64,000 bases of DNA, from the NCBI RefSeq assembly GCF_947179165.1, contig NC_077240.1:7180001-7244000 (forward strand). The letters are read 5' to 3'. This DNA comes from Solanum dulcamara. Lineage: Eukaryota > Streptophyta > Magnoliopsida > Solanales > Solanaceae. The notes under the pieces are model-generated. The model ran no database searches. It worked only from the letters and a program-made list of their open reading frames with translations, and was not told where the DNA came from. Both the position numbers and the translations under genes were made by a program. Of this stretch, positions 1 through 11,985 are shown one piece after another. The stretch's first letter is position 1; each line of letters starts with the position of its first letter.

Positions 1-503
1 AGACCCCTATCTTATCTTAAAAGACAATTTCTTCCTCTAGACGAATTACTGAGTATTGGTCCTAAATGAATCCAAATATAACCAAGGTCTCATACAACCC
101 CCGAAGTGTTTGGGACTGAAGCATAGTAGTTTCAATAGTAGCAGAAGGGCAAATAGAATGATCATGGATTTAGAAGGGACTCTAGGCTTGAATAAAACAT
201 GAAAGTAGAGCACCCAAAATCCAATGATCACCACGACTGCAGCTTGATACTCTCGATACTTTGATTGCATGCTGAAACTAGTCTAAATTAACCGATATGG
301 ATATTGAAGATTCATTTAATATCATCATAGCCAAGGAATAGAGTTCATAATATATTTACTTATCAAAAGAATGGTCATATCTGACCCAACTTAGTTCTGG
401 ATTGACACATAGTTATTGTTATCGTTGGAAACACATCAAAAGATTTATAATCAGTGAGAAAACATGGAGATACAAGGGGGTTAAAAATAATTATTATTAT
501 TAC
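1..503 (-). other. Part of intron 1 of the MRS2-4-like gene
   Basis: The stretch lies downstream (minus strand) of the first MRS2-4 exon and starts with a GT donor at 503-502. None of the expected second-exon residues of the family can be read here in any minus frame, so the window ends inside the first intron. The sequence is ordinary AT-rich intron DNA with no recognisable repeat. Confidence 0.6.
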
Positions 504-816
504 CAAGAATGCTGGAGGAGTGAGAGAATATGGGGCCAAGAATCCTCAAGTCCCTAGCAGGAATAGCAGCTCTCTTGATTATAGCGTTCTTATCCCACTC
601 GTTTAACTCTGATTGACCCCACCTATCAAATCGCATCCAAAGCCTCGCCCCACCGACCTTCTTCTTCGACGCTTTACCAGTCCCCGCCGGCATCAAAATT
701 GAATTTTGTACAGCGATGGTAGGTTCCCCATTTCCCACTGGCGGTGTTGGCAACGGCAACGGCAACGGCGGTATCCCTTTCTTCCTCCGGCGAATCGAGA
801 ATTGACCCTTCCCCAT
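504..816 (-). CDS. MRS2-4: Magnesium transporter MRS2-4/MGT6-like, exon 1 (partial gene)
   Basis: First exon of a CorA/MRS2/MGT-family Mg2+ transporter, a pentameric channel of organelle or ER membranes. Seen: the ATG at 816-814 opens MGKGQFSIRRRKKG, followed by a proline-rich stretch and then the family signature ARLWMRFDRWGQ...IIKRAAIPARDLRILGPIFSHSSSIL. The MGKG start and RLWMRFDR block are typical of the MRS2-4 branch. The exon ends in phase 1 at 504 before GTAATA. The transmembrane segments and the GMN motif lie beyond the left edge. The open frame continues upstream to a GTG, but the family start is the ATG at 816 with G at -3. Orthology to MRS2-4 is inferred from this N-terminus only. 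Confidence 0.88.
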
Positions 817-975
817 CACACCCAGTTCAATAATAAACCCCTTTGAAGCTCTCGCTCTCGTTCTCGTTCTCACTCTCACCCCCTTTTAGATTCTTCTGTA
901 GCTACGCAAAACAAAAGATATTTCTAGATATATAATAGTATAATGAATGATAAACAATTCTCGGGGTTGGGCGAT

Positions 976-1072
976 TTAGGCCATGTCCATTTGATTCTTA
1001 TTCTTAACGAATGAAGGGAACAGATTCTTCTGCTGCTGCTTCGCCTTCTTCGTCTTCTTCAAGATCTTCCAT
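976..1072 (-). promoter_or_regulatory. Two upstream ORFs in the probable MRS2-4 leader
   Basis: On the minus strand, upstream of the MRS2-4 ATG, an ATG at 1072 opens a 22-codon ORF ending at 1004. Its peptide, MEDLEEDEEGEAAAEESV..., has eleven Glu/Asp residues. A second mini-ORF (MDMA, 990-976) follows. Both end well before the main ATG at 816. They act as uORFs only if the transcript starts above 1072, which the sequence does not prove. The purine/CT-rich sequence up to about 1180 looks like plant leader. Confidence 0.45.
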
Positions 1073-1179
1073 ATACTGAAAGCGTCTTTTTGGGGGAACA
1101 AAAAAAAAGGGAGAGTGAGAATTTCAGGCGTGGAGCTTGTTGTTATTGAGGGTTACAGAAGAACACAACTTTTATCGTT

Positions 1180-2000
1180 CATAATTTGCGTCTATTTTAT
1201 TTTATTCTTTCATATTATTCAATTTACAATTTTATAATATGTCCCCACATTTAGAAAAGCTGTTGACCTTTCGAGAATTGTTTAGTTCAATGCATATATT
1301 GTTGTTGTATTAGTAATAAAAATATATTTTTTTTGTGTTGGACTAATAGAGTAGTAAGAAAATGGTAACTATTGATTTAATCATATTATGTAATTATTGT
1401 GGATGCTAAAAATTTAATGATCACTAGAAAATGACAATAAGCAACATTTGGAGTAGTTTGGTTGCTGGATGGATAAAGTTATACAAGTATTAGTAATATA
1501 TAAATTAATTATGAGGAAATGTATGTACTATTTTATATATGAATTAATTATGTAAAGTTTGGTTATTTATCTATTAGTTATTTTATTTTATACATAAATT
1601 CGCTCATCACTTATACATATATTAGTTACGCAGATTTTTATTAGTTATAAAGTTCTTATTTAGAATTCGTTATCAATCTTCTTGCAAACACAAATTTGTC
1701 GAGATTTGGTACGAAGTTTGAAGTGAAATAACTTAAGTAAAAAAAAAACGACAATATAAGTTTTAGCATTGTATTGTTCAATGAAAATTTGATGTCCTTG
1801 CGAAATTCCAATATCTCTTTTTATATAGAAATATGTATAACAACAATTAGCTATAATACGAAAAATGATTTATAAATTATCATCCGTCGATAATGAATTG
1901 GGAAATTTTGTTGGACTCTCCAAAAAAAAAAGGATAGATCAATTATTTGAATATTTTAATTGAAACAAGAATGGGGTAAAAACCCAACTATTTTGGAAGG
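1180..2000. other. AT-rich intergenic region (MRS2-4 promoter side)
   Basis: No gene is seen. The region is AT-rich with tracts such as repeated attaatta between about 1480 and 1620. It should contain the promoter of the MRS2-4-like gene, but I could not single out a convincing TATA box. Confidence 0.5.
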
Positions 2001-2010
2001 AAAAGAAAAT
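2001..2010 (-). terminator. RNA polymerase III T-rich terminator of tRNA-Arg
   Basis: On the minus strand the bases just after the tRNA 3' end read ATTTTCTTTT. Two runs of four T match the usual plant Pol III stop signal. Confidence 0.7.
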
Positions 2011-2012
2011 AA

Positions 2013-2086
2013 CGACCACAGTGGGAGTCGAACCCACGACCTTCTGATCCGAAGTCAGACGCGCTAATCCACTGCGCTATGCGGTC
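2013..2086 (-). tRNA. tRNA-Arg (anticodon TCG)
   Basis: A full cloverleaf can be drawn on the minus strand. The acceptor stem GACCGCA pairs with TGTGGTC (one G-T pair), with a G discriminator. The D arm contains AGCGCAGTGGATTAGCGC, and the anticodon stem TCTGA/TCAGA encloses the loop CTTCGGA, giving anticodon TCG. The T arm is GTGGGTTCGACTCCCAC. There is no intron and no encoded CCA, as expected for a nuclear gene. A and B box promoters lie inside the gene. It reads codon CGA. Confidence 0.96.
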
Positions 2087-2733
2087 TTTGTCTGATCAAT
2101 CTCTGACTATAATTTAACTATCTTATTCAAGTTCTTAAACCATTTTCTAATAGTAGTTTGTCTTCTGGTATCATCTGAACAATGAAATGACTAATCTAAT
2201 TAAATTTTTTGTTTTGATTCCAAAACATTTTTTTTTCCATATCACTTCTATATATCAACATATGTACAACTTTTGTTTCAACTTTAATGTTTTACTCCCC
2301 CTACTAGTTGAATATGAAGGTAGGAATTCAAGAACTCTGATGATCAAGTTGCATTTATCATAGAGTTTATTGTTTTAGAGGTTAATAATATTATTGACGT
2401 ATCATTAAAGAAGACTGTATTCTTCCTCCATAACTTCAAGAATGCATACAAATACTGTATTGAAAAGACAACAAAAGAAAAATGTTACTAGTACCATATG
2501 TTGAATAATTTGAGTGTTCATAAAATTGTCAAAAAAAAGTAACACCAAAGAATATCGTTGTGAGCCTTATACATCTCTAATGGACTATCCATTGAGCTTC
2601 AAGGACACACAAGTTTCCATTTTGGAATTCATATTCCCTTTGGCTTTGCTTGTTCAATCATGTTCCTTGGATTTGCTTCAGTAGTACTTGAAACTTCTGA
2701 TATGCATTTCTAATTGTGCTACTATACGAGTTG
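2087..2733. other. Intergenic region, 3' flank of PLD
   Basis: No coding potential beyond chance is seen. The right-hand part is the probable 3' UTR of the minus-strand PLD gene. No clear AATAAA signal was found on that strand. Confidence 0.5.
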
Positions 2734-5700
2734 TTATGTAGTAAGGGCATCGGGGAGATTGGTTGGTGCCCCAAGAATCTTACCTCCAACATCAGGGAAG
2801 CACTCAAATCCAGGCAGTGCTGTAACTTCTCCATTTTTACTTACATGAACTGGATATTGCATCAAATGCCCTTTCATCGGCTTATATTCATCTGCTACAA
2901 ATGCTTGCCAGTTGCGTCTAGCTATCTTGTTAACATGTCTAACACATTCGATAGTCTGTGGATCCATGAAGCGATCATCAATTCCACCAAGATGTTCAGC
3001 CCACAGAGACATCCTATAACCATAGACCTGAATGCAAGAAGAAGAAAAAAAAAACTCATTTCCATGTATTATAAGGTTATATATCCGCGAGTCCCTAAAT
3101 ATATTCATGCTAAACTCAAATAACAACTCAATTGCTTTCAAAATGACTCACACCTTTTCACTCTTCTCGAGAAAACAAACTGTAAAGGTGATTCTACTAA
3201 TACTTAACCTGTTACTAGTTCGAAAATTTTCAACAACTTTAAGAGCTACAGAGTTGTACGGAGTTTTTCCACAGCGAATGATCACAGTTCAATGCGATGA
3301 CTCTTCAGTTACTGCCTTTATAGAGGAGGGTAAAAGGTAAGAAATAAATCTAACACCAAACCTGGCCGTGTGGATGAGACTCCTTTTTGGCCCATGTGTA
3401 ATGTGGTTGATAAGCTCCCATAGCAATTTCAGTATCCCTTGAACCACTCAAAGATCTTTGATTTATATTTGCAGAACCCATCAATACATATTCATCATCT
3501 ACTATCACTCCTTTGGAGTGTACATAAATCATAAATCTGCGGAACTTTTGAGCTAATTCCTGGAGAGGTTGTAGAGAAGAAAAGAGAATTATTTACTAAA
3601 AGTGCAAAAAGTGGGGCAGCACAGCTCACTTAGGCCATAACAGATCTTCAAAATAACTCTTATTTCACAACTATTGCATTCACTCATTTTGGAGGACAAC
3701 ACAATAGTCTTAACATGTGTAGCAAAGGCTGATCAAACAAAGCACATGTTTTTTAGCACATCGTGTCATAACCATAATAAAGATGCCCTCAATCAAGCTC
3801 ATTGCCCAACACACCAAACACTTTAGTGTTGGGAATTTCACACCAAATGATTTTTGCTGTGATGAACTAACATTATCCAAAATTAGCCTGCCGTTTCATT
3901 CTTCTTCATTCCATTGTTTTGTTGCCCCTTTTTACTTCATGAGAAAATAAACAAAACTAGCAATCCCCCCCCCCCCCTATGAACTTGGAATTTGAGCATA
4001 ACCACCTTCACTGGTTCTGAAGTCTTAATTGGTCCCAACATCTATAAAATGTGGTAATTTCAATGACATCAAAACATTTTTGGGCTATCAGTGAAAATCC
4101 CAGTCCCAGAAAAATTAACATGCAACTTACATGTGAATGTTCCTGAGGAGTTGGATTGTCTCCGTCACATCCGCGCTTCTTTGCTTCTCTGTTACCAAGG
4201 CAGTAGAAGTTCAAGTAATCCTGAGGATGGAAAAATTGAGATATGCCTGCATTTTCAAGAGCCTGTGCGATAATTTTGTACATCATAGACATTGTTTGAC
4301 CCTGTGATAATTCCAATCCATATGCAAGAATTAGATGTTTCTAAAATCTAGACTAAAAACTACAAATTCAAGATAAGATTAGTTAGAATTAACCAGGAGT
4401 AAAAGTGAAAATCATGATTCTCTTAGCTGACTACTTAAGTTTAACCACATTGGAGAACCTACCCAGATATTGAGCTCAAACTTCTCATGCAATATGTTAC
4501 TTTGTACCTATTTATGTAAGGAATCAACATAAGAACCACTAAGATAAATAAGCACAGTACTAAAATTCAGACCTGCCAAAAGAGAATTTCCTGCACGGCA
4601 TTACTGGTCGGGATACCTTCAGGCCACATTGGAACCACAATGTATGCAGCAAAAGGTTCACTTGCTGCTATTTTGCTGGCAATTTTCAAAGCAATTTCCA
4701 TAGGGACAAGGTTATTCGCACCTGTTAATTATATATACAATACACAAACGTTATGCATTGATATTCAGTGAGCATTGAAATAGGATTTTCTTGTCATATA
4801 ACTCAAAATGCTCATTCATTTGCATCTTTTTTAATAGAAAACGTACACAAATTTCTTTAAAAGAAGGGAGAAACACCAAAAAAGTAAAAAAACCTACAAC
4901 ACGATATGTTTTTCTACAAAAGACAATCTTCTATACCTCGTGTGTGAATCAAGCTTCATTGCCTTTCATTATCAATTTTAAATCTGAATATTTATAAGGA
5001 TAATCTGGACAAATTTATGCCTTAATAGGATACAGAAGTTGCAATTGGAAAAATGAACGACGAGGTTTGAACTTTGCAGGTTGCATCAGATATTACTCCT
5101 AAAATCAACCAACTAGAAATACAGTCCTCTATATCATAAGCAAGTTTTCTGTGTATAAAAGTGTTATTTTGCTAGACAAAACTTAAACTAACTCTGGAAG
5201 ATTCAAGGATGAATGTTGAACTCGAGATAGGAACAGTTATATACCTGCATTTCGGTAGGATGGCCAGCAATATGAAGAACCAAGAAAATACTGATTCTCT
5301 ATGTAAATGAAATGTTGAGCAGATCGAATTGCTTTCACGTAAGCCAGGTGTATGCTTCTGTCTATCCTCAAATTCTTTCCACTGACAAGATTCTGTTATT
5401 GAACAGTCAAAATTAGGCATTCATATTGACATGCTGACCTGATTTCAGACAAAACACCCATCCACTACAACATTGAAACTAGCTGCAGATAGAACACTGG
5501 TCTTTATAAAACTTAGTGCTACCTGAGCTCCTGCTTCTTTAGCATCTTTCGGAAACCCTTTGACAGATCCTGAATCTATTGATCGGAAAACCTGGAAAGT
5601 TATAGGAAGTAATTATACTGAAACTTAAACATTTAAGAGAACAGAATAACACAACATATACAGGAGAAACATGTCTAGTACCTGAACATGCCAATTTTCC

Positions 5701-7951
5701 GGATCTTCTTCTTTTGTGACATGAACTACTTGGTCACCATCTGGTCCAGCAGCAGGCATGTGGATTGATGGAATCCTGTCTAACTTAAGTAATGAATCTA
5801 TCCCCGGTTTGCATTTTTTTATTCTAATCCATTTTATAGCCTTTCTATATCTCTGCTCAAAGTTTGTCAAAACATCATAAGCAGCAGGACCCTCAATCTT
5901 GCTGTGTAAATCATGCCATGGTTCTCTTGGTCCACCTGAGCTACTCTGTACATATAGTATAAGTCTTTGAGACAATACTAATGAATGAAAAGATACAGTA
6001 GACATTCATATGAAAGAATTTAAAGTTACTCTCAACAAATTTTTTGCCCACATGAGAAACTTAGTAGCATTGGGAAATTAGATTCATCATCGCAGCAACT
6101 ATCCCTTTGACAATGGTTATAGCAATGTTCACTTTCACCTAGTTCTCTCATTTTTAACATGAAGAAAATTCTAACTTAGCAATTTAGTTGTTTGGATAAT
6201 CCATAAACATGGTATATGTCATATATACTGTCAAACAAAAACCTCGGTTGGAAAGCTTCAACGAGATGCAAGACAACAGCTTACTGCGAATGTGGGATTG
6301 TGAACATCATTTTCAAAGACAGTATCAAGATCACTAAACAGCCTGTGTTCAGGAGTATCATATCGTCCATCACATAAATCTAGGCCTCCAACAAAAGCAG
6401 TAATTTTTCTATCATTGCCAGCTGCTGGTGTGTCAACAATCACACATTTCTGATGATGTGTAAAAATGTTTCCAACAACCTGCAGTAAAAGGTTTTCATT
6501 TGATCAACAGGAAAATGATAACGATGATGATTTCCAAGCAGTTGCATATAAACAAAAATCACCAATATAGACAAAAATGAAAATCTTTCCAAGAAGTTCT
6601 CCAGCTGAATTTCTGTTTGAAGTGAATAAACTTAGATCTCTGTTCAAAATACAAGACATCTTTTTAACAGAAATCATGGACACAAGTATTCGTCTTGCCA
6701 GCTATTCAAACAGTAGAATACAAAAAGGTACCTGCTGCTTGAAAATGCTAAGCTTATTGCTAGCAGAACGAGGACAAAGAATACAGTGGACACTTGAGTG
6801 TTTAAAGAAATTTTTGGTCTCTTCATCATGAGTCTGCATTACACCTTCCTGCATTCAAATTCACAGAACAATATGACCAACATTTAGAAACTTACGATAG
6901 AGTTCTAAGTTCTGATACCATCTAAACGAGACTGCAAAAGGATAGTCAAGAAACAAATCATTAGCTAACTACTCAGTTATATTACCGTCTTGAGGAATAA
7001 ATCATCATTTGAAGTTTTATCATCCCAAATGAGCAAAATCACTCGAACGCCTTCTTGTGACTTGTACTTTAGCAGCTCCCCCAGCTCTAGCCACCCAGAA
7101 GGCGGCAATGGCCTTGTAGGTTCTCTTATGATTCTAACAAGATGATAGACGGACCAACCAACAATATATATTAGATGTTGTGCCTCCAACATGGCATGGC
7201 ATATGTCTTCCCAACATTTATCATGCTTAAAGACCTTGCCATTATCTAGTAAGATTTCAGGAAGTGTTTCATCCGGTGCATGAGCATCTTGATAAAGTGT
7301 AACATTTCCTCCTTTTCGTAGAGGAAAATAAGTATGTGGCACTCCCTTTTGATCAGCCTCATTACCAACACCATTTTTATACAAAGGGTTCCCTGTTGTT
7401 GGCGTATAATGGATTGACAGATGCAGTTGAGCACCAGTTTCCAAGGGAGCCTCAGAGGATCCACGAATCGGGAACCAACCATTTATTTGATTACCTTCAA
7501 CAATTTTACTAGAAGGTATCGCCACTATTCCTATCAGTTCAGCACCTACTTTATCGTTATCCTTGACTATAAACTCTACCTTTTCTACAGCGTGAGCAAC
7601 TGGTATACACAGACGTTCGTTCCATGTCGGATTTTCATCATTTGGAATCACCGCTGTTCGAGCTATACTTGCCCCAGCTAGACACACAGATACATAGGGA
7701 TCACTAGTATCTATCAATCCTGACGCGTTGGTGCTGTCCTTGCTTTTACAAGAAAACATGGGAAGACATTTAGCATCTAGGTTTGGAAGTGAGCATGCTT
7801 CTATAATACACAAGTCCAAGTCTCCATGCAGAAGTACTGTATTTCCAGATAAATCTTGAACATTGTCGCTAGATCTTAAGGGCATACCAGGTACTCCTGC
7901 CACAGGGGCACTTGCCTGCCTTTGCAGCCAATTATCAACTGAATGTATCAT
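2734..7951 (-). CDS. Phospholipase D delta-type, complete ten-exon gene
   Basis: Ca2+-dependent phospholipase D, which hydrolyses membrane phospholipids to phosphatidic acid in stress signalling. Exons (minus): 7951-6986, 6848-6732, 6479-6285, 5945-5682, 5591-5523, 5392-5245, 4721-4573, 4301-4131, 3559-3362, 3027-2734. All junctions are GT-AG, all phases agree, and the product is 856 aa (Arabidopsis PLD delta about 868). A C2 domain covers about residues 40-165 (LLHGDLDL...TSDPYV). HKD1 is HQKCVIVD (H370, K372, D377) and HKD2 is HSKGVIVD (H707, K709, D714). [13 protein letters not shown] and the C-terminus [11 protein letters not shown]...DALTT fit the delta class better than beta/gamma. The 38-residue leader before C2 is longer than in Arabidopsis delta. 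A possible acceptor (TTTACAG) 22 bases above the ATG leaves room for an upstream exon. Intron 8 has a 13-base C run near 3965. Confidence 0.93.
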
Positions 7952-8040
7952 TTTCCTTACTGGTAACTGTAAATATTAAAGAACCATGAGAAGGCACAGC
8001 AACCACAATATAATATAAATGAAGTCATATACCATCCTCA

Positions 8041-8825
8041 ATCAACAACAACTTACTCAGTGTAATCCCACAAGTGGATATGGGGAGTGTAGTGTGTACG
8101 TAGACCTTACTCCTACCTAAAAAGTAAGGTAGAGAGATTGTTTCCAATAGACCTTCGGCTCAAGGAAAACCATAAAAAAACAGTTGGGGAAAAGGAACAC
8201 GGAAGTTAAGAAGTCATGAAAAAATACTAAAGATAGCATGACAAAGCATTTTGGAAAAAAAGAATAACTACTACAACAAAAATAATACTATAATTGAAGT
8301 ACAAGAAACAACAACAAGTAAAATAGTAATAGAAATTGGAGACCAAGAAACTATTACGACTACTAGTATGTCAGGGTAAGTGAGACAATGCTCAACTATC
8401 TGCTAGTAAGTGAGACAATGCTCAACTATCTGCTAGCCCTCTACCCTAATTTGTGTCCTCCATAGCCTCCTATCTAAGGTCTTGTCCTCGGTAAGTTGAA
8501 GTTGAGTCATGTCCTATCAAATCGCCTCTCCCAAATACTTCTCCGACCTACCTCTACTTCTCCTGAAACCATCCATAGCCAAACTCTCACACCTCCGCAT
8601 TGGGGCATCCATGCATCTCCTATTCACATATTCAAATTATTTCAGTCTCGTTTTCCACATCTTGTCCTCCACCAAGGCCATTCCCACATAGTCACCGATA
8701 TCTTCATTTCTAATCCTATATGATTTCCTAGTAAGCCCACACATCCATCTCAGCATCTTCATTTCCGCAACTTTTCATTTTCTAAAATGAGAGTTCTTGA
8801 CTGGCTAACACTCACAACTCATAAG
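8041..8825 (-). mobile_element. 5'-truncated RTE-clade LINE fragment
   Basis: The 3' end of a Solanaceae RTE LINE. On the plus strand it opens with caacaacaac and the conserved tail (agtgtaatcccacaagtgg ... agaccttactcc), which is the inverted 3' end. Beyond 8450 it matches, in reverse, the LINE C-terminal region also seen near 56.6 kb (for example CTTGTCCTCGGTAAG and cacctccgcattggggcat). Only the C-terminal part is left, with no readable reverse transcriptase core. It lies 100-900 bp upstream of the PLD start codon, so in its leader, an upstream intron or its promoter. Confidence 0.75.
8377..8436. repeat. Perfect 30-bp tandem duplication inside the LINE fragment
   Basis: The 30-base unit taagtgagacaatgctcaac... 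occurs twice in direct succession (8377-8406, 8407-8436) with no mismatch, so it is probably a recent slippage or repair event. Confidence 0.9.
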
Positions 8826-10060
8826 GAGTCAATAATTCAGTTTTTAGAACCTGAAAAGGTCTGGATTTAAATTTGTGATTGCTAGTATATCAGATACACA
8901 TTTTTCACTGAATGACTTTAAAAAAAACAATCAATTGTGTCTCAGTTATGAAATCAAGTGTCTCCTACATATGAAAGAACCACTTTCCCTGATGTTTGTT
9001 GGCAAAATATTTAAGAATTTATGCTCTGGATTATTAGAAATCAAATTTCATCTTTTCCTGAAACCTTTGTAAACTCAGCTTTCATATGATATCTCATTGT
9101 TCAACCAAATATCAGGATAACTACAAATAAAGAAACTAAAAGAGTGTTTTATAGAATTACCACTTAATAGTTAAGATCATTAAGATTAATTTAAGATGAA
9201 TCAATCTTGACCAGATTAGAAAATGTTGGCACATAAATGATCATAACAAATAATTATTCCATGCTGAGACTTAAGAGATGCAACAAATAACCACAAAATT
9301 TTATTTAGGTAAACAGGAACATTTGACAATCAAATTAAACACAAAATGAGGTTTCTAACAAGAAAATAATGAAAAGAAATCTTATTAAAAACTCGTAAAC
9401 ACGCATGTAACGCATACATATTCTGGAGTTGAATTCGAGATCTAAATCAATAGATTCAGAATAAGTGTGATCTTATTATACATATACATTTTATATATGT
9501 TTTTTTTTTAGTATTTTAAACTGAAAGTACTGGGTTTTGTTGAACTCACAGAACGCGAATTAGATCTGCCAGTGGATATATTGAATGATCATAATGCAGA
9601 TTCACATTTTGCAATTGAGCTCTTTGTTTTCATGCATTAATGGCAATTGAGTAATCAGAGAGAAAATGGTGGCCAATAAGCGAAATGTTTGTCAGAGTGC
9701 ATCCCAAAAGGAAAAACTTAACTGTCATACATCGGAATTGGCGGGCAAATTGACACGAATTCTTCACAAGTGGATCTGCTTGAAGTGTTTTTTTAAAAAA
9801 AAAAATGGTGAAAGGAAAATAATTAAGTCTTTTTGTGCCTGTTTCTAAAAATAATCGGGAGAAACTTTTTTTTTCCAAAAAGAAAATACATGCGACACAG
9901 TAAATTCAATTTTCTGCACCTTTTAAGAAATTCGGAACATGTGAAATTAAATAAACTTCAAAAAAAAAATTGATCTACTCTACATTACACCACCACTCAC
10001 AAAATTTGATGGTAACTAAGATGGAATTTCGATTTAGAGTGAAATTGGTGAACATTCGTT
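8826..10060. other. Intergenic, no gene recognised
   Basis: AT-rich sequence upstream of PLD. Short ORFs here (for example 9630-9878 minus) have no recognisable domain and are low in complexity. Nothing else was identified. Confidence 0.5.
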
Positions 10061-10071
10061 GTACCTTTGAC

Positions 10072-10215
10072 TCGAGACCTGAGCCCTACCCTTGATTTGA
10101 GACCAAGACTTAACCCTGACTCGGGATTCGAGACCCAATTCGATATCAATCCTAACTCAGGACCTGAGACTCGAGACCCAAGATTCGATTTGATTGGGGA
10201 CCCGAGACCCTATTG
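10072..10215. repeat. Degenerate minisatellite of gac(t/c)cgagaccc units
   Basis: About ten imperfect copies of a 10-14 base unit (gactcgagacctgagccc, gactcgggattcgagaccc, gacctgagactcgagaccc, gacccgagaccc) fall within 145 bp. It lies 85 bp before the hAT transposase fragment and may be part of that element, though this is unproven. Confidence 0.75.
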
Positions 10216-10299
10216 AGTACGTGAAATTATTTGAGCAAAATTAGCATCGACATAGAGCAGGTTGAATTTCGCATCAAATTCAGCTAAGCTGACAATACC

Positions 10300-10659
10300 A
10301 TGCATAGTAACGAGATGTGGCAATCACAATGGAAGAAATATTTGGCAGATGAAGACAATATTGAAAATAAATTAGAACTTGAGAAGTACTTGGTAGATGA
10401 TTTGGAAAAGACCAAAGAGTTAGATATTTTGGCTTGGTGGAAAGTTTCTTTGGCTAAATATTCAACTATTTCTAGGATGGCAAGAGATGTTCTTTCGATT
10501 CCTATTTCTACTGTTGCTTCTGAATCAACTTTTAGCACCGGTGGTCGGATTCTTGAGTCTTATCGAAGTTCTTTATCTCCAAAAACAGTAGAAGCACTTA
10601 TTTGCACTCAACAATGGTTAAGATCAACTTCCAAAGAATGCAAGCTTAAAGATCTTTAA
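10300..10659 (+). pseudogene. hAT transposase C-terminal (dimerisation) fragment
   Basis: The 119-residue open frame ends in a classic hATC dimerisation domain of Ac/RICESLEEPER-type transposases. It shows LDILAWWKVSLAKY, ARDVLSIPISTVASESTFST, GGRILESYRSSLSPKTVEAL and CTQQWLRS in the usual order. The family protein is over 600 residues. The BED zinc finger and the catalytic DDE region are absent upstream, so this is a remnant. The frame itself is intact, and domesticated hAT C-termini exist, but the lack of any upstream part argues against function. Confidence 0.85.
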
Positions 10660-11810
10660 GAAGAAATTCAGAAACTTGAGATAGTTGAAAAATGTAAATT
10701 TACACATTTAACTCTTTATGAATATGCCTTTTATGTTTTAAAAAGTTTTAACGCCTACTTTGTTAAACTTTCTTCTTTCTTTTTTCAGAATATACTGGCA
10801 CAACCTTGAGCATTGATTAGTTTGGATGTTGCAATTGAAATTCGTAGTGTAATTGTTTTGCTCTTTGGTAGTTAATTTTCAGGTTTTTACTGCTGCTTCA
10901 CCTGAAGTACTTTTGGATTCTATTGACTTTTTTTTTTGTATTTAATCACACTTTTATGCAAGCAATTAAGTCATCTTTCTCTGGTGATAGTTGGGTATAT
11001 GGTTCTTTTGTGTTGATCATTCGGAAGACTGTTTAAAGACCTTGTTATTTTTCTCAACTTGATTAATGAAAAAGTAATGTATATAATTAACCTTTTATGG
11101 GCTAGCCTTCTTAATTTTGTTGTTGTGGAGGTCGTACTACTATGCAGTAGTTGTTATCTTCCTCGTGGTGGAAATTTTGTAATTTCTTTCGAAGCTATTT
11201 TTGCATATGCTGTTGTGCTGATCCGTGCTTTCAGTTTTTTTCAAATAATTTCATCTTGGAGAAAGGTAAAGTGGCAACTTTTCTATTGGCCACGACTGGA
11301 ATGCTTCAATTACTTTATGCAATGATGAAAAAAACGATGCTTCTTGAATGACTTCTTTTTGTTCTGATGGTTCCTCTTCTCAGATTCGGTATCGAACTTG
11401 GACAGTCAAAACATGCTGTCAATTCATTATTTTTGAAGTCATTTCCTTTGTGGATCGTAGGAGTTGAACAATCCACTAACTTATGAATTTATGTTGCTGA
11501 TATTTTGCCCTTTTTAGAGCTTATCATTTTAGCTTATATACACTACAAGAACATTAGACATGGTTTCAATCAAGACATATTCAAGTTTGTTATTATTGGA
11601 GCCATATTTGCTTCTCTCTTATAGCTCTAGCTTGGACTTTAGATGTTAACTTATTTAGCTTATATACTTTTCTTATGTTCTCACTATCTCTGAACGAGTT
11701 CAGGTATCTTTGAAAATTAATGACAGATGTTTTGAAATTCTATTGATTTGCAGTATGAAGGTAGTAAATAAGTTTGTCAATTTTTTTGCATTATAAAATA
11801 TATTATTTCA
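10660..11810. other. Probable 3' part of the hAT remnant, no gene
   Basis: T-rich sequence after the hATC frame. The small ORFs at 11059-11351 are hydrophobic chance frames in several overlapping phases. No conserved domain was seen. Confidence 0.4.
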
Positions 11811-11814
11811 ACCC

Positions 11815-11985
11815 ATAAAAACAGAATCAAACCGATAAAACAGACAAAATCGATAAAACCGAAACCGATAGAATTTATACTATAATGGTTTGGTTTGATT
11901 TGAATATTAAAAAAAATCGCCTTAATTGATTTGATTTAATTTTAGTCAAAAATCGAATCAAACCGGACCATGAACACCCTAATTG
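11815..11985. mobile_element. hAT-like subterminal repeats and right terminus
   Basis: Multiple aaaccgataaaac / aaaaccgaaaccgata / caaaaatcgaatcaaacc motifs end in accatgaacacccta. The reverse complement (TAGGGTGTTCATGG) matches the usual terminal sequence of plant hAT elements with AACCGA-type subterminal motifs. It may be the right end of the element whose transposase tail is at 10300-10659. No left end or 8-bp target duplication was found. Confidence 0.5.

Noticed and set aside
46..270. 74-codon minus-strand ORF with a hydrophobic N-terminal half
   Set aside because: It lies in the MRS2-4 intron, has no match to the family's next exon or transmembrane/GMN region, and looks like a chance frame.
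817..879. Upstream extension of MRS2-4 from a GTG (Arg-rich RVRTRTRARA)
   Set aside because: No ATG in this part, a stop lies just above it, and the family starts with MGKG at 816.
2716..3123. 135-codon plus-strand ORF
   Set aside because: Antisense shadow of PLD exon 10, which has the conserved domain on the minus strand.
3965..3977. Run of 13 C in PLD intron 8
   Set aside because: Simple homopolymer; length is probably unreliable and no role is suggested.
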